Below, one piece after another: positions 35,599 through 50,500 of a stretch of DNA of 64,000 nt. The DNA lies in the NCBI GenBank assembly GCA_947652115.1, contig OX393561.1:34440324-34504323 (forward strand), read 5' to 3'. The position numbers were made by a program, and so were the translations under genes. The notes below the pieces were generated by a model. The model did not search any database and had not been told where the DNA came from. It was given only the letters and a program-made list of their open reading frames with translations. Positions within the stretch are counted from its first letter, which is position 1. Every line of letters begins with the position of its first letter. The stretch is from Blastomussa wellsi. Taxonomy: Eukaryota > Cnidaria > Anthozoa > Scleractinia > Plerogyridae.

Positions 35599-38500
35599 TT
35601 ACTTCTTTACGGACTGAGCATTCTTGAACACTTGTTTCAGCTGTTTCTCACGATCACTGTTGTCACACCCTACAGAAAGTTAAACACAGTGAAAATGGCT
35701 GCAAAGTTCCTGTTTACAATGAGAATAACTCACCCAAATCCACAAAATCACCCCACAAAAACCTAGTAAACACTTCAGTTACACCAACGAGCCTGCTTTG
35801 TCCACATAAAAACATGTTCCACCCGGGGGCTTTCGATTTTGAGCAAACTGCACCATAATGATCACATGTGAATAGTGCAGGGATTTTGTGGTTTCCCACT
35901 GGGTTACCTCTCAGCATTATTTTGCCAGTACCCATTTATACACCTGGGTGAAGAAAGGCACAGCTGAGAATAAAGTGTCTTGCCCAAGAACAATGCAGTG
36001 CCTGGCAGAGGCTCCAACCCGGACCGTCTGACCCAGAGTCCAGCGATTAGGCTACTACGCCTTCCATTATTTAATTTTAAAAATGGGAGTCACCATACTC
36101 GTTATCGCGATAGAGCTGCAGAATGGGTGAACAGAATCACAACTTCTGCATGATGCCTCATCATGATGTTATATTTACATGTCATAGGATCACATCACTC
36201 CACCCCTGCACAAAACTAAACTCCCACACAAAACTCCAATCCCACACAAAACTGCACAACACTCCATTCTCGCATAAAACTCCACTCCCATACAAAACTC
36301 AACTTCCATACAATACTAAACTTCCAGACAAAACACCACTCCCGCACTAAGAAAGTTTTTGAAACTGAAGTTATAAAGTACTAAACTTGTTTCCCACATG
36401 ACTGTTGGATACAGCTGATACAAACTCCACAGCCAATCCATACATCATCTTCTGAGAAATAATTGACGACCACCACGCCCACACCAACTCCCCCTAGCTA
36501 CTATGCCAATTAAGGTGGGGCTGGTCTAGATCTGTAAAGAAACAGCTACGATTATCATGATCATACAAATGTGCAACCTGTTCTTGACTATTAGTTCCAC
36601 AGGTCTTACCTAGGAACGTATTTGTTGGGTAAGAAGGATTTGGAATACAGTCTGCCCCAGTGGTATCATCCATGTATACTGGTCCATCATTCCACATCAA
36701 GTCAAACCCGCCAACACGCTTCTCACGCCCAGTCAGTCTAAAAATCGAAGAACAAAATATTATGTCTGTGAGATATGAAACTCATTCCCAGTTTTTGACA
36801 TTACTGAATCTCACAATTGAAGGAGGATAAGCATTAAGCAACATTATTTTCAGGATTCATGGAGCTCTTTGCAAACCACAATTGAATACAAATGAATGTA
36901 GAGAATATAAGTTCCATAACCAATACAACAATAGAGTTTTGTTCTGCAAAAGCCCCCCCCCCCCCCAATAAGGGGGTACTGCCCTAACGTTTGGATAGGT
37001 GTGAGTGTAATGCAGAGGTTCTTAAACCCTGACCCTATTAAAGGATAAAGAAAACAGATTTTGTTACCCTATTTAAGGCCCAAAGCCCAAAAATGACACC
37101 TTATTCAAGGAAAAACAAAACCTTTTTTACAAAATTTACAAGGTACGAATAGGTCAGCCTTATTGCCTTCCTGAAATGGATTGTTCAGTTTAAACAGACC
37201 ATTTCTTTTTCATTTAGCTTGCCATTTATGTAATGCAAGTTTAGACCATAGCCATAGGAACCCTATGTACAATACTGAAAGGATCAAACAAAAACAAAAG
37301 GGGCAAAACGATACCATAAATTATTTTCAGGACCTAGAACCTCAAAAAAGCCATAACCTATCCCACAGCACATAAACAGGGCAGGGGACAAGGGTGATGG
37401 AGTACCGGTAGTGAAAAAATTTAACACAGTTAAAGTTTGGCCTGGTGCCAAATTGAATGACTGTGTGGGTTGAGTTTGTTGTTGGTTGTTGTTCTTGCTC
37501 CAAGGGCTTTTCTATGGATCCTCCCTCAAGAAAAACCAACATTTCGAAACTTAGCCTGGATGGAGGACCTAGAGTGAAACATGGCTTCCACTCAAAATAG
37601 CATTTCAAGGACGCACTTTGCAGCTGCTTAGCAACTAATCACAATGTATAATCTCCAGAGTATCATTGTTGATCAGAAACTTAATGCCTGCTTCAACTTT
37701 TCCAAAAACTGCACTTTATCCCAAACCTAATTTGAGTTCACTTGTATTACTAGTGTCATTGCATGATGATATAATCAGTAAGAAATATAATAAAACAACG
37801 AAGAAAGCCACTCTGTTGGTGAAGTTTGAGTTTAGCAAGATAAGGGCGATTGTGCTTGTACTTGAAATATATTGTGCTTAACTACGTGCATACCGATGAT
37901 GGCCTTAGATGTGGCTAACAATGATGGTAACAATGATGGTAACAATGATTGGCGATGATGATCTTTTCTGATCATTCATTGAAATCATCTCGCATTTACC
38001 TGTTTTCCATGTCTATGATATGCAACATATCCTCCAACAGACGACACTTCAGCTCATAATCAGACTGACTGCTGGCAGTCAGTGAAGGGGAAGCATTCAC
38101 TTCAATAAGCCAACTACAAGTAGAAGGATATTCACCAATGAATATATTAAACAATGTCACAAGGCTTGTTTGTAGTACATTCAATTTGTTTCGCAGCTTT
38201 CATTTCATAAGTAAAAAACGTTCACTTAAGCCAAATTTTAGCCTCGGGTACATATAAATACATTATACCTAAACGTTAGTCCATTACCAGGACTCGTAAA
38301 AATAATTCAATATTACGTTACATTTCAAATCTTCAATAAACAGCAAAACAGTTAACTGTGATAACAAAATACTGAAGGTACAACATTCACAAAACATAAT
38401 AGTAAGGGTGTTATGTCAATTTCTACAAGTATATCTGTACTTGTTTACAATACATAAATTAAAAATAACTTACGGTTTAAGTTTGGAGTCAACTAGAATA

Positions 38501-41500
38501 TCATAACCATATCTGTACGTTTATCAAAAAGTCTGTGTTAAGGAGCTAATGCAAGTAGATTAATTTGGTAAAATCATGTCTAGTTGTTCTCATGGAGATT
38601 CTTGTCAACTAATAAGGAGGTGTAAATTGTGGATTTTTTTCTCTGGGTGCTCACAGCAGAAAACTACTATTAACAAATACAGCCATGCATCCAAGTATTG
38701 TTTAGGGTTCACATGATGAAACAAAACCAACGCTGTCATTCTGTATTGGTTGTGTGGACTGACAAGGCATGAAAAATGTACCCGTTAGGGGTTTTGGGTT
38801 TGGAGTTTTGTTTATCTTGGGTTGGATATGTTTCAATCTGAAGATGACAATTAATTGGAATTTCTTTAAATGAGTTCAAATTATTTTACGTCAAAATTTA
38901 ATAGCAGTGTCTCCTTCAGGCTGAAACAGCTAAATCTTCAAGGTAACAAACAAGGATACAACTCAAAACAGTGCTTGTCGTTTATCATAACTTTTTGCAC
39001 AGCTTGTATGCTTTTGATGTAGATGTTATCCATGTCTCTAACCAGCGTCTCAACCTGAGAACCGCAAATGATATACATGTGTATCTAATTAAATTGTACA
39101 TTGGCAATTTAGAAGGACCCTACATACCTTAAATGAATAAACAAATAAATAAATATTAATTAAAATGAATAATTAAATAAATATTAAATACACAAATACT
39201 CAAGAAAAAATAATTCAACTGACCACCCTCCAATGGGGCTTTTCAGGGCCAATGCAAACAGACATTGAAACAAATATTAAAAAAAAAACATAACAAGTTT
39301 TTTAAGAATCCCAACTGGCAGGAAGTAGGCCAGTTTGTTCCTGAGGAGTTGAACACAGGCTACTAAGAACAACACCAGCTAATGGTCAGAACAGGACTTA
39401 AACCCATAACTTAATACCTTATTTATTTCACGTCTAATACTCTAACAACTCAGCCATGTAGCTCCTTAGTTCCTTATTAATGTCCTGCCAGCCAAGAGTT
39501 ACCACCTTGGACTTGTTGATCCCATGTATAAAACACTAAACCTGGCTTTCCACATCTTATGCTAGATATCAAACAAATTGGTAAATGTAAACATTACACG
39601 TTTTCACGTTTTGATTAATTTACCTTTTCCATACCATGTTTTGCCACAAGATACCTCCTTAGCTGCTGTAAAGACCACTTACAACCCTGGAAATATACAA
39701 TATACAATATGTTTTTAAACATTAATACAGTTTTTCAAAAGTGGAAGGTCAAAATTAGAAACATTTTTAATTTGCACATCATGATAACATTGTTTCACCT
39801 CAAATACAGTTTTAAGATGTTAAAAAAATACTCACAAAGCTATTAAAAATATCAGCTTAACTAGGTTCCTTTCTCTTGGTCTTTTATCTTAACTCAGTTA
39901 GTCTCCATAACTTTGTTTACATTTTCAATGTTCATCTTAACCTTGACCTGTTAACCTATTATTTATATGATGTTATGTTCAATAAAATGTGACAAAAATG
40001 TTTTGATTTGTTAAAGAATTCATCAAGTGTGGTTTGAGCCAAAACACATTTCTTTAAATACTACCGCCTTTCAAAGTAGAGTCTGCATGTGAACCTAGTG
40101 GCCCATCAGGCTACAGATTAGAGTGTCGCTCTGCATCCAGGTATAATTAAAACGTTGCCAGCAATTTGGAACTTTGTCCAATAACATAATGCAGCATCCT
40201 GACCATGGCTAAAACATTGAATGCCAAACCAGAGTCCAGCACAATGACCATAATTAGTCCACCACAACTCCTGAGGACTTTCAACGAATATCAATTGAAA
40301 ATGTTTCACTTGTCAGGGCTTGCTCCTGCTGCATACCTTTTCAGCGTCATAATCAGGAGCTGTTTTCTGTATGGCAACATTAGTTAGATGTACATCTGCA
40401 ATGTTTAAAGGTCAAGGCTGGATAATCAAGTCTATGTTCTGTTAATAGCTTTACCACCCTACAACCAAAGGCATGAAAAGTTGAACACACTGAACACATG
40501 ATGTACAATGCCTGTATCTCTGTATCTCTGAACTTACAGCTGACATTTAAAAATGTTAAAAGCTCTTTGTTTATACCGGTATTGTGATTCCTCTGAGGTT
40601 AAACTCTTGGTTCTTAAACTCAGCAAGTTTAACTTGCCTTTTTCAGGCTAGTTTCTGACTGCCATATTGACTATTAAATATAGAAACAAGTCCTAAAGAC
40701 AGAAACTATAAATTAAGTGTAACTGTGATGAAAATTTTGATTTTTTCCCAGTTTTTCTTACATTAATTTCATACTTAAGACCCTCATGCAGGTACTGGAG
40801 TCAGTGTAATTTTTTCCAACCTGTCCCAGTAATTCCCTAAATCAATCATCATAAAACTGTTTTATGATGCTTATTATGACTGTTGGCCATTTCTCAAAAA
40901 AAAAAGAAACAAAGCAGCATTCCCTGTGACATCATAAAAAGTCACAACACATGATACAACAGCAAAATAAAGGCGAAACAGGAAATAAAGTGGGTCAGTC
41001 TGCAAGAGGTACCAAAAACAATAATTAAAATAAGATAATTAAAAATTAAAATAATAAAAACAAAATAATTAAAGTAAAAAATAAAATGAAAAGATAGAGT
41101 ACCGGGTATAAAATTTAAGAAAAAAATTGCAACTTAAAATTATAAATTTTAAAATAGTTAATATAAAATTAATTAAAATGAAATAATAAAAATAAAATAC
41201 CGTATTTATTTGCCTATAAGCTGATCCCAGCTATAAGCCGAGACCCTAACCTTTGGGAGCGGTCACTGAATTTCGCCGCTCGCATAGTTTCTGTGGCAAG
41301 GAAGTTTGATCATGTAACTCCAGCGCTGATAAACCTAAGATGGTTGCCAGTTAAGTCCCACCTGTATTTAAGAGATGCCATCTTGTACCAAATTACCTCA
41401 GTTCAAATTTTATCTCTGGAGGGAACATCAGCGGTTGGGTGACCAGATCATCTATCCAGCTAAATATACCGCTTTTTAAAACCAAGTCGGGACAGAGATC

Positions 41501-44500
41501 TTTTTATTACAGAACTGTAACTTTCTGGAATGCCTTAAAACCCCATTTTAAATTAAGTGAATCTCTTATCATTTTTAAACATAAAATGAAAGCCTTCTTT
41601 TAAATCAATTTTTAATGTCATAAATTTTATATGTAAATAGTTTTTCATTAATTGTTTATTGATAATTTTTGAGTATTTTTAGCGCCTTTATTATTTCTAT
41701 TGTCTCTGAAAAGCCCCCAATGGGGAGTTGACAATAAAATTTGTATTGTATTGTATTAAAAATAATTATGACAATATAAAATTACCAATTTTAAAATAAG
41801 TGAAATAAAATAAGCAAAATAAATTTAATAAATAATTAAATAAAATAAATAAATAGAATAAAATTATTTAATAAAAATATATTCAAAATGATTAAATAAA
41901 ATTATTTCGACCTCTTCACTTAATTTGACGCATAACTTGCTAGCCATGTCTCAAAGAAGCGAGTAAAGTAAACAGAATTACAACAGAATCAACAGAGAAT
42001 ATAATTTTAAACAGAGAAAAGTAACTGATAGCTCAATTGCAGTCAAAGCAATGGAAAGCTTCTCTGATAGAATCAATGAATTTCAAAGCCTTTGACAACA
42101 TCGAAGTAGCCTCTGAACATGTCACCGTTTCGAGGTTTTCCTCTTTGCAAACAAAGATTTGTATGGCTTAGTCAACAGCCTTGTTGGCTTGAAAAGGATA
42201 CATGTGTCATCTATTGAATCCAAAGAAAACCTTGTATTTGAAAATCTTGCAAACCCCTCTCTATACAGCCAGGCACACATTGGAGCATACTGAGGGAAAG
42301 AATAATGTTGGTCAGTGAACAACTTTTGAGTGTTACAAAAAGTGATCAAGACTATAAGTCTATTACAACTGTCAGAGATTTGAGCATTTGAGCACCTGGA
42401 TGGGTCCGGTATTTCTGTAGATCTCATGATTGAAGCAAAGATTTAAATTTTGCTGCTGTTAGATATTTATTCAGCTGTGAATTGCACTGACTAGGCTATC
42501 ACTGAATTATTTCAATTCATTAAAATTAATTAATGAAGATCTGTGAAGATTTGCCAAAAATGTAACTACCTTTAATTATTACGTGAAATTTTCGCGACAC
42601 ATTTATTTAGCGATTTTACCAACGCTGAAAGCTTGCCTATTTCCTTCATGATGTGTAAAAGCAAACATTTAAGAGCATCCCAAGAACAGTGCCCATGCAA
42701 GGCTGAAATTTGTGCAAAAACTAATTTTATAATCATGATGGCCACAATGACAGTCAATTTATTTTCATGTCATCTTATGCTCGTGACACTTATTTTTCGC
42801 GACACTTTAATTTGGCGAATTGCACGAAACTTTAATGTAGTGTAATAACTAAGGTACATTATGATCAAGTCTGGGGTGCACACAAAGAGAGGCTCAAAAT
42901 GTAATGGTGCAGAAATACGTTTCAAGCACACTAAATATTAAATATGTCTGGTTAAAATACTCACTGATGTAACAAGAACATAAACTCTTAAATCAAACTT
43001 TCTACCTACATTGAAAAAAGAAGAAATATATTATTTAATTCACAGGAAAGACCATTTCTGTAATCAATTCAACTTTGACATACAAATTTAATTAAAGTTC
43101 CCATGAGCAGACAAAAGATATCATTGAGGATCTCCATTAAAATACCAAAGATTTTAAAGATTCTTGCCACATCTTGGACAAGCATGTAGACTTCTGCAAT
43201 GATCCTCAGTAACCTTACAGTTATCTTGCAAAACAATTCATCAATGTGATACATTAACTGACAATCACTGTAACATCAGCATCAAATCCTTGAGGTTTTT
43301 GAGAGATCCCTCCAAAGATTCTTGCAATACGTTCTTCGTCAATATCTTTACCAAGATCTTGATAGATCCTCATCATATCACAGATCTTTCTGTAACTAAG
43401 ATCCCCTGAGGGGCCTTGAAAGATCTTTATCACCAGGGCTACTTATTTATAACAAACCTACTGATTGTCTGCCAACACTGTTAAAGCATGAAACACCAAG
43501 AGCTTACTTCCTATTAAATAAGGGTCTTCAACATAGCGCTGTACAATGTATGCCTCTGGTGCTTCTTTCTCGTCTTTCTAAAGATTTAGATAAGAAAATG
43601 AATAAAATAAGTAGCAACTGTTTGTGTTGCAAGCTACATACCTATCATCAAGAAAAAAATCATGCTACTCACCCTATCATCTGCCATGGCTGCTCGATAA
43701 GGATCTTCCTGAAAATAAGACAAGGAAAAACAAATTCAGCCCCTTGCAGGGAATTCCGTCAGTAGTACTAGTTGTGACATAAAGAAAAAGTGGTACTGTC
43801 AATTACAGACTTTCGCTGTTCAGGCCAGAATGTCAATATTTTTAGCTGTCACTGCCCCATAAAGAAATAGAAAATGCCCCCATACTGTGCTGGCAGACAA
43901 GACAAATCAGTCAATGCCAATGCCAATGCCTTTTCGTAATGCAGTCCCCAGTCCCCACCCTAGTGCACCCAGCTACTGCCAGGAAATAATAAACAACTTA
44001 TGTACAACATAGTAGGTTATGTGTGCTGCTTCATTTATTTCACAGTCAATTTAACCATATTCAGACTGGAAGGGAGAACAGTCTCCACACTGAACTTAAA
44101 AATTTATAACTTTTTCATCTTTATCCTATCCTATCTGTGGTTAATACGAAATGATTGCATATTTATAGATATATATCTGTCTGGATTTTCAAAAACGTGG
44201 CTACAGAAATTTCACCTGTCACTGGTAGTTTTGAAACTCTCTTTCAAAATACAGGGCCGACAAGGCTGAATACTAGCGCAAATGAAAGAAAAGGACTATT
44301 TTTATGCCTTTCGACGTCAGAGAGACTAAATTCAGGATATTTTCATGGACTCACGAATGACATAACTCAACTCAGTGTCTCAGTGTTTACAACACGAGAT
44401 ACGATTGTAATCAACACTAAAGTAAACAAACGAAACACCCCGGTTGTGAGCTGATCTGTAGCTTTCTAAAATCAAGTACGTCTCAAATAATCTGACTTAA

Positions 44501-47500
44501 CTCGTCCCAGATCGATATTCGATTCATTTTCACACAATCCAGGCAATGAATCTGAGTAAGCGAAATGCTGGTACATCTTGTTTACATCAATTATCAACTC
44601 AATTGTCCACCGGAAACCACGCAAAAGCATTAGCGAATCACAGAAAACTCTGACTGATAGCTAAGCGGGGAAGGCCTAAAATCGAGAAAAAAAGAAAACT
44701 GTCTACTCACATTGATCAGCGCTTGAAGTGTTTTCTCGCCTCTCTGCTTTGACCGACATCACTTCTCTTGCAAATGAAAACATCCCGGATGTAGCTAAAT
44801 CCAAAATGAAATGGAGCACCCCTTGCCAAGCTAAAGCAAGTTTGTTTTTCTAAGTCATTAGCCACAGAAAGGTTCAATCCAAATTTCCTTACCGCCGAGT
44901 AGAAACGTCCCTAAACATCTAGTTCCGTGCCCTAATTCATGTGGCTACAGATTTTGCTGTCTAAAGAAGGCACACTGCATTATCGTTACAACCATCGCAT
45001 TTCTCTTTCCGAGCCCGCCTAGGTTAGATATAGGATAATAGACGACGCAATCGTGCAAATTGTGAGACTTTTACCCTCATCAGACTTCATGATGTCTTCA
45101 GGCAGACCTACTTTAGACAGCAATTAGAGAAAGCTTAATCGATCAGCTCAATTCTCCTTGCCTGCCCGTTACATATTCTGCGCTACGCATTGTGGACTGG
45201 GGCTTAACTAAAGATCCCTGGGTAGGGAGGGGGAGACCTTGGAAATTGAAAAAAATAATAATAACAATAAGGACGGAGAGCGCAGTTGCTCGAATAAAGG
45301 GAAATTTCCTGTGACCACGTTCTTGCAAATCAGGTCAGATATATATATACAAGAGTAACTATCACTTAATCCAAAGGAAATGTTGTTATTATTTAATACC
45401 TTTTTCCAGTCCATGATATCTTTCAATTTTCTGAACAGGAAAATCCCTTTTCCTTGCGACTTGCCCACCTGCAATAAATAATCAGAACAAATGTGATTTG
45501 CTTTAAGCCTTGACAAGAAGATTTTAATGGGCTTTTACATTACTACCTGTGAAAGCATGGACCTAGGGGTGAAATTTGTATTTTATTCTTATATTTGTGT
45601 AGGAACATTTGATGCCAGGTACTTTTTGGGGTCAAAAATTTCAGGCTTGTGTATTTTTCTGGGTTTGCAATATGAAGTTCCGTTGAACCCCCCTGTTATG
45701 TATAATGCCAGTACCCCCTGGGCTCCTAGTCTACGGATAACACACCGCTATTGTCTCATTTTATCCACAGCTGCTTCAGCAATGTTATGAAGAAAATATT
45801 TACAAAATATATCAGGACATACCATGAAAAACTGCCATCAATTTGTTAATTATCAAATGGCCCTGTAATGGACTTCAGGATGCATGCATCCTACATTGTT
45901 TTATTGTACAACATAGAAAAAGCAAGTGACATTATATTACAGCCGATCATTCCCAATGGCTGGCCAAGAGGGACACAAACTCTTAGTCCAGCCGCCACGA
46001 CTTAACTTCTATACATGTGCTAAGAAGGAAGTGAAAAGGAAAGAAATTTCAGAATGAATATTGAACATTGAGCAGCTGTAGATATTGCTAATAGCAAAAA
46101 AGGTAAACATTAAACATTCTAGGCCAAGCTGTTGTATTCTCAGGTGAACTTACAGGTTTCATAATCCATGTTGTACCTGGATTTCTCTTAAATTCCTCTA
46201 CAAATATGTGGTACTCCATCTAGGATTAAAACAATAAGCCATCAAAATTAATCATGGGTCAGTTTAAACAATTAAAAACAACAGAAGCCTGCCTCTACCA
46301 AGCAAGTTGCTCCAGGCATTACTCAAGTACTTTACGTTGTAGTACCCTGTATCATTGCATCTTGACTAGGTTTCTGACTAATTTTTGACCTTTATAGGAA
46401 AACTTTCTCATGGCTTCTGCTTCAAGAAATAACCAACCAAAAGTTGAGAAATGGGGGAATCAGAATTGGCAATTGACAGAGAATATGAAGAGGAGTTACA
46501 TGTATGGCTGCAAGACTGATTCATATCAAATTAATCTTTTCAAGGGTTCAGGGTTAAAAGCAGACTAGTATCATTAGCTTACTGGAAGCTCAAATGTGGT
46601 TGGAAAAAAATCACACCTACAGGAAATCAAGGAACTATAAACATTGATTGTCAACAAGAATACAAGAACGTTTTAGAAGTACTTAATCGTGTAATTAGAA
46701 TAAGAATTGTATTATCAGGCATAGTATAATTTTTCATTTGTAAGTAGTGTCTTCTATTGTATTGTTAGTCATGCTTTTGTGCCTTAATGATTAAAAAAAA
46801 ACAATGATTAGCCGTACGCGTACTTGGCCCATAACTTCAGCATTAAACATGAGCATTACAGGAGCTCAGTCACAGATGAAACAGTTTGAAAAGTTTAGCC
46901 TAAATTTTTCAAATTTGTCAATTAAAATCCTTCTCAATCTTCCTCATTCAAAGCCATCCTTGATTCTTCTTAGTTTGAGTTTTTCTAACTTAGTAAACTA
47001 CAGCTGTAACTATTTCAAGGTTTCCTTTGATCTGAAGGTAATTTTATACACTCCCAAAGTTGACTTTGTTCACAGTGACTGTGCTTTAACATAGCCCCAA
47101 CCCAACCATAGCACTAAGGGTTAGGGTTAAGTTATTTTAATTATTGTTTTAATGATTTTCTGTTAAGTTTTGATTCAAAATTTTGATTCGGATTCTCAAA
47201 TTTTTATAATTATACAGGAGCCAAGAAGCGTTTTGATTGAGAATAATATGTATAATTTTTTATGGTTTTCATTTAATTTAATATTTGTAATCTTGAGAGT
47301 GAAGTTTGAAAAAAAAAATTTTGTTGCTATTGTAATTATTTCATTTTTAATTAACATTTTAACTTAACTTACTTTTTTTTAATTAACATTTTAACTTACT
47401 TTATGTAAGTAAGTTATTTTTGTTATTAGTATTATTACTTTATATAATAAATATTGTAATAAGTTCCACATGGATGCATGTAAGATTCGAGTTTTATTTC

Positions 47501-50500
47501 TCAATAAAGGTTGACTTTATTTTAATTATTTTAAATTTGTTTGATTTATTTTATTTTAATTATAATTGTAGTTCATTTTATTCTAAATATTTTAATTATT
47601 TTATTGTAATTTATTTGTTTTAATTATTTTAGTCACTTTATTTTAATTATTTCGATCTATGTTTTAACGAATTTAAGCATTTCATTTTAATAAATTCATT
47701 TTTAATTAATTATTTCAAATTTATTTTTTATTTTAATCATTGTACATTCATTTTTAATTAATTATTTTATTTTAATTTTTTCATTATTTTATATAATTAT
47801 TTTAATTTATTATTAAATTATCTTATTTTATTTTAATTATTCATTTCAATTATTTATTTAGCTATTCTATTATACTTTCATTTTAATTATTTTAAATGTT
47901 TTATTGATAAATAATTATTTTATTTTAATTGTTTCAAAGTTTAATTATTTTTAACAATTTTATTTCAAGTATTTAATTTCAATCATTTATTTTAATTGTT
48001 TTATTTTAATTAAACAGTTATTATATAATAATTTAATTTCAATTATTTATTAATTATGATTTTAGTTATCTTATTTTAATTATTTTATTTTAATTAGTTT
48101 AATTAGTTGTTTTATTTTTCATTATTTTATTTTAGGTACATTTTCTTTTAATTATTTCATTTTAAATTTATTAAATTTAACTCTAAGGCATTTGATATTT
48201 ATCAACAGAGTACATATGGACGTACATTTTACATGCTAGTTCTGTTCTTTGATTTGATTTTACTTTATTTACTGGTATTTTTAGTGTTCTTGTCTGATAT
48301 TTTCACTTGTGTATATGCTTGTGTATAGCCAGCAGGAAGAGTGGGCCACCAAGAAAGATAAAACCAGCACTCTGTTAGTCTCTATAACCTGCTATCCCAT
48401 CAGGTCAATTGACAGAGGAAAAGTTACCAGAATCCAGTTCAACCTTTGTGTAAGACCATGTTCAACCAGCTTTGCTGCACACCCACTCATACTCATTGAT
48501 AGCTACTGTTTGTGATGGATTTGGAATAAATGCAAGGATACTTAGCAGCTTCAAGTTTTCCAAATTCTCTCTCCAACTGTTTCTTCAGTCTCTTCAAATT
48601 CTTTGCCATGAGGTTCTTCCGAGTCAACTGTGGCAATTAATATACACTTCATATCAAAAAAATATTTTACATTATACTTGCAATGCATGGCCTTAAACAA
48701 AATAAAAAGAAAACTGAAGCCTACCAGCTAGGTAGCCTTCATTGTAATCAGGGATCTCTGGTATCAAAAAAGTCAACAACCCTATTAAAATTCTTGGTGT
48801 TATGGCCCCGGGGAAACCACAAACCAACTAACAACAAATGAAGCAACGAGAGTAAACTTCAACCAAACAAAACATGTGGTGGTTTCATAATTTCCTGCCA
48901 TTTCTGATGAAACTTCCCTAGGGGCGGTAGCATGGTAAAATTTGCATGATAAGAATTGTCCTGTGCCTCTCCACAGTTGAGCAATTTTGTCACAATGACG
49001 TGGTTGCCAAGCTGACAGTTTGAATTTGGCGGCCAAGATAACTGAATGTGGATCCAACAAAAGCAGAATTTGAAACCTAGAGTCCGAAAAATAGTGTTTC
49101 TCAAAAGGTTAGGATAAACCTTGAAACCGGAGGCAAAGCATATAGGAAGAAAATTATTGACGGCTTCCGTGACGGCTTTGGCGAGATTAGGCCATTTTTG
49201 TGGAATTTATGGAGCTTTGAGTGTGGACTGTTGGCAGACTACTGGTAAGTTGCCAGCCTTTTGCTTCGCTTTACTTGTAGGCAAACCTCAGAAAGTGAAA
49301 CTCGCCTAAATGTCTTTAAATCGACTCCAGGTACACAGAGACATCAAAATAACGCAAGTAAAGCACAAGTTGAGGCATTTTTATTTGCATTCTTTTCCAC
49401 ACGTAGAATTTAGGGCAATTTTTGAGCTTTTCTCATATTCTCTTACATAATGTCACGTAAATCACATACAACGTACATATGGGCCACCTGTGATTGTTGC
49501 AGTTGCTAAAAGTGTAATTTAATGTAGATCTGGAAAATAGTATACCCACCACATGGCAGGTCGCTGGAAATTACAAGGGGGTGGAAGCCATTTGATTTTA
49601 AAAAAATGTATAAAGTTAGACTGGAATTTCTGGGTGTGTGGATATAATTTAATATGTAACAACACATTCATTGTTGGTAAATAAATGAACTGCTAGGAAA
49701 TAATAAGGGAATCTGTACTGACTCACATTGTATTCTAATAACCTCAATTTTATACCTCATAATGATTCCTAAAATGACAGATCTTGACATGTTCTTCCAT
49801 GTACATATGGTCAAAGTTCTCTCTCATCCAGCCCACATCACACCAGTAAAAATCCCATTCACCTTCCCTGTAAGTTAATACATTAATAACAGTTACCATT
49901 ACGTTAACATCAATACCTTTCAACATTTTCTTTCATCAACTGTCATAATCATTTTTAATACACGTCTCAGGTTTCCAACAATTTGAAATTATAACATAGC
50001 TAGCAGAGCCGCGCAATCAAATTCAGTATACGTAAGCGTGCTCAAAATCCCGATAGTGCACGCTGATAGCATCAGCAAATTGACATCACAGCTCCGCACC
50101 TGCAGCGAAGTACTTTCGAGAAGCTTGACATCTGACAGATCCGAATCTCTTGCTGTCACCGCCATAAACATCCAGAAAGAAGTGCAGGAAAACAGCACTG
50201 TTGTGTCCACTGCAACTGAGAAAACCATAAGCGGCTTCGGATCTTTCTTCAACAACTGAACCGTTCAAAATGTCCACGTCACTCTTGGATCAAATTTTAG
50301 CCACACTTGTTGACATTTACTGTCATACTGTTTTCAGTGTTTACTCAAACCGTTTTGCAATGGTCTATTTTCGGTAATCGATGTACTTTTTGAAGAATTT
50401 TGACTTATTTTGACTCTTTGTTCGAATTTTGTGCGAACTGTACGTTTTCTCACAGAAACTCAAAATGTGGCGTGTTGTAAATTAACCAATAAAAACGCAC

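Noticed and set aside
36195..36352. CRISPR-like regular spacing
   Set aside because: The units are contiguous degenerate copies without unique spacers, so it is a minisatellite; the genome is eukaryotic.
47170..47623. Hydrophobic frames that look like membrane proteins
   Set aside because: They arise from AT-rich TTTTAATTATTT tracts, which translate to Phe/Ile/Leu-rich peptides on any frame.
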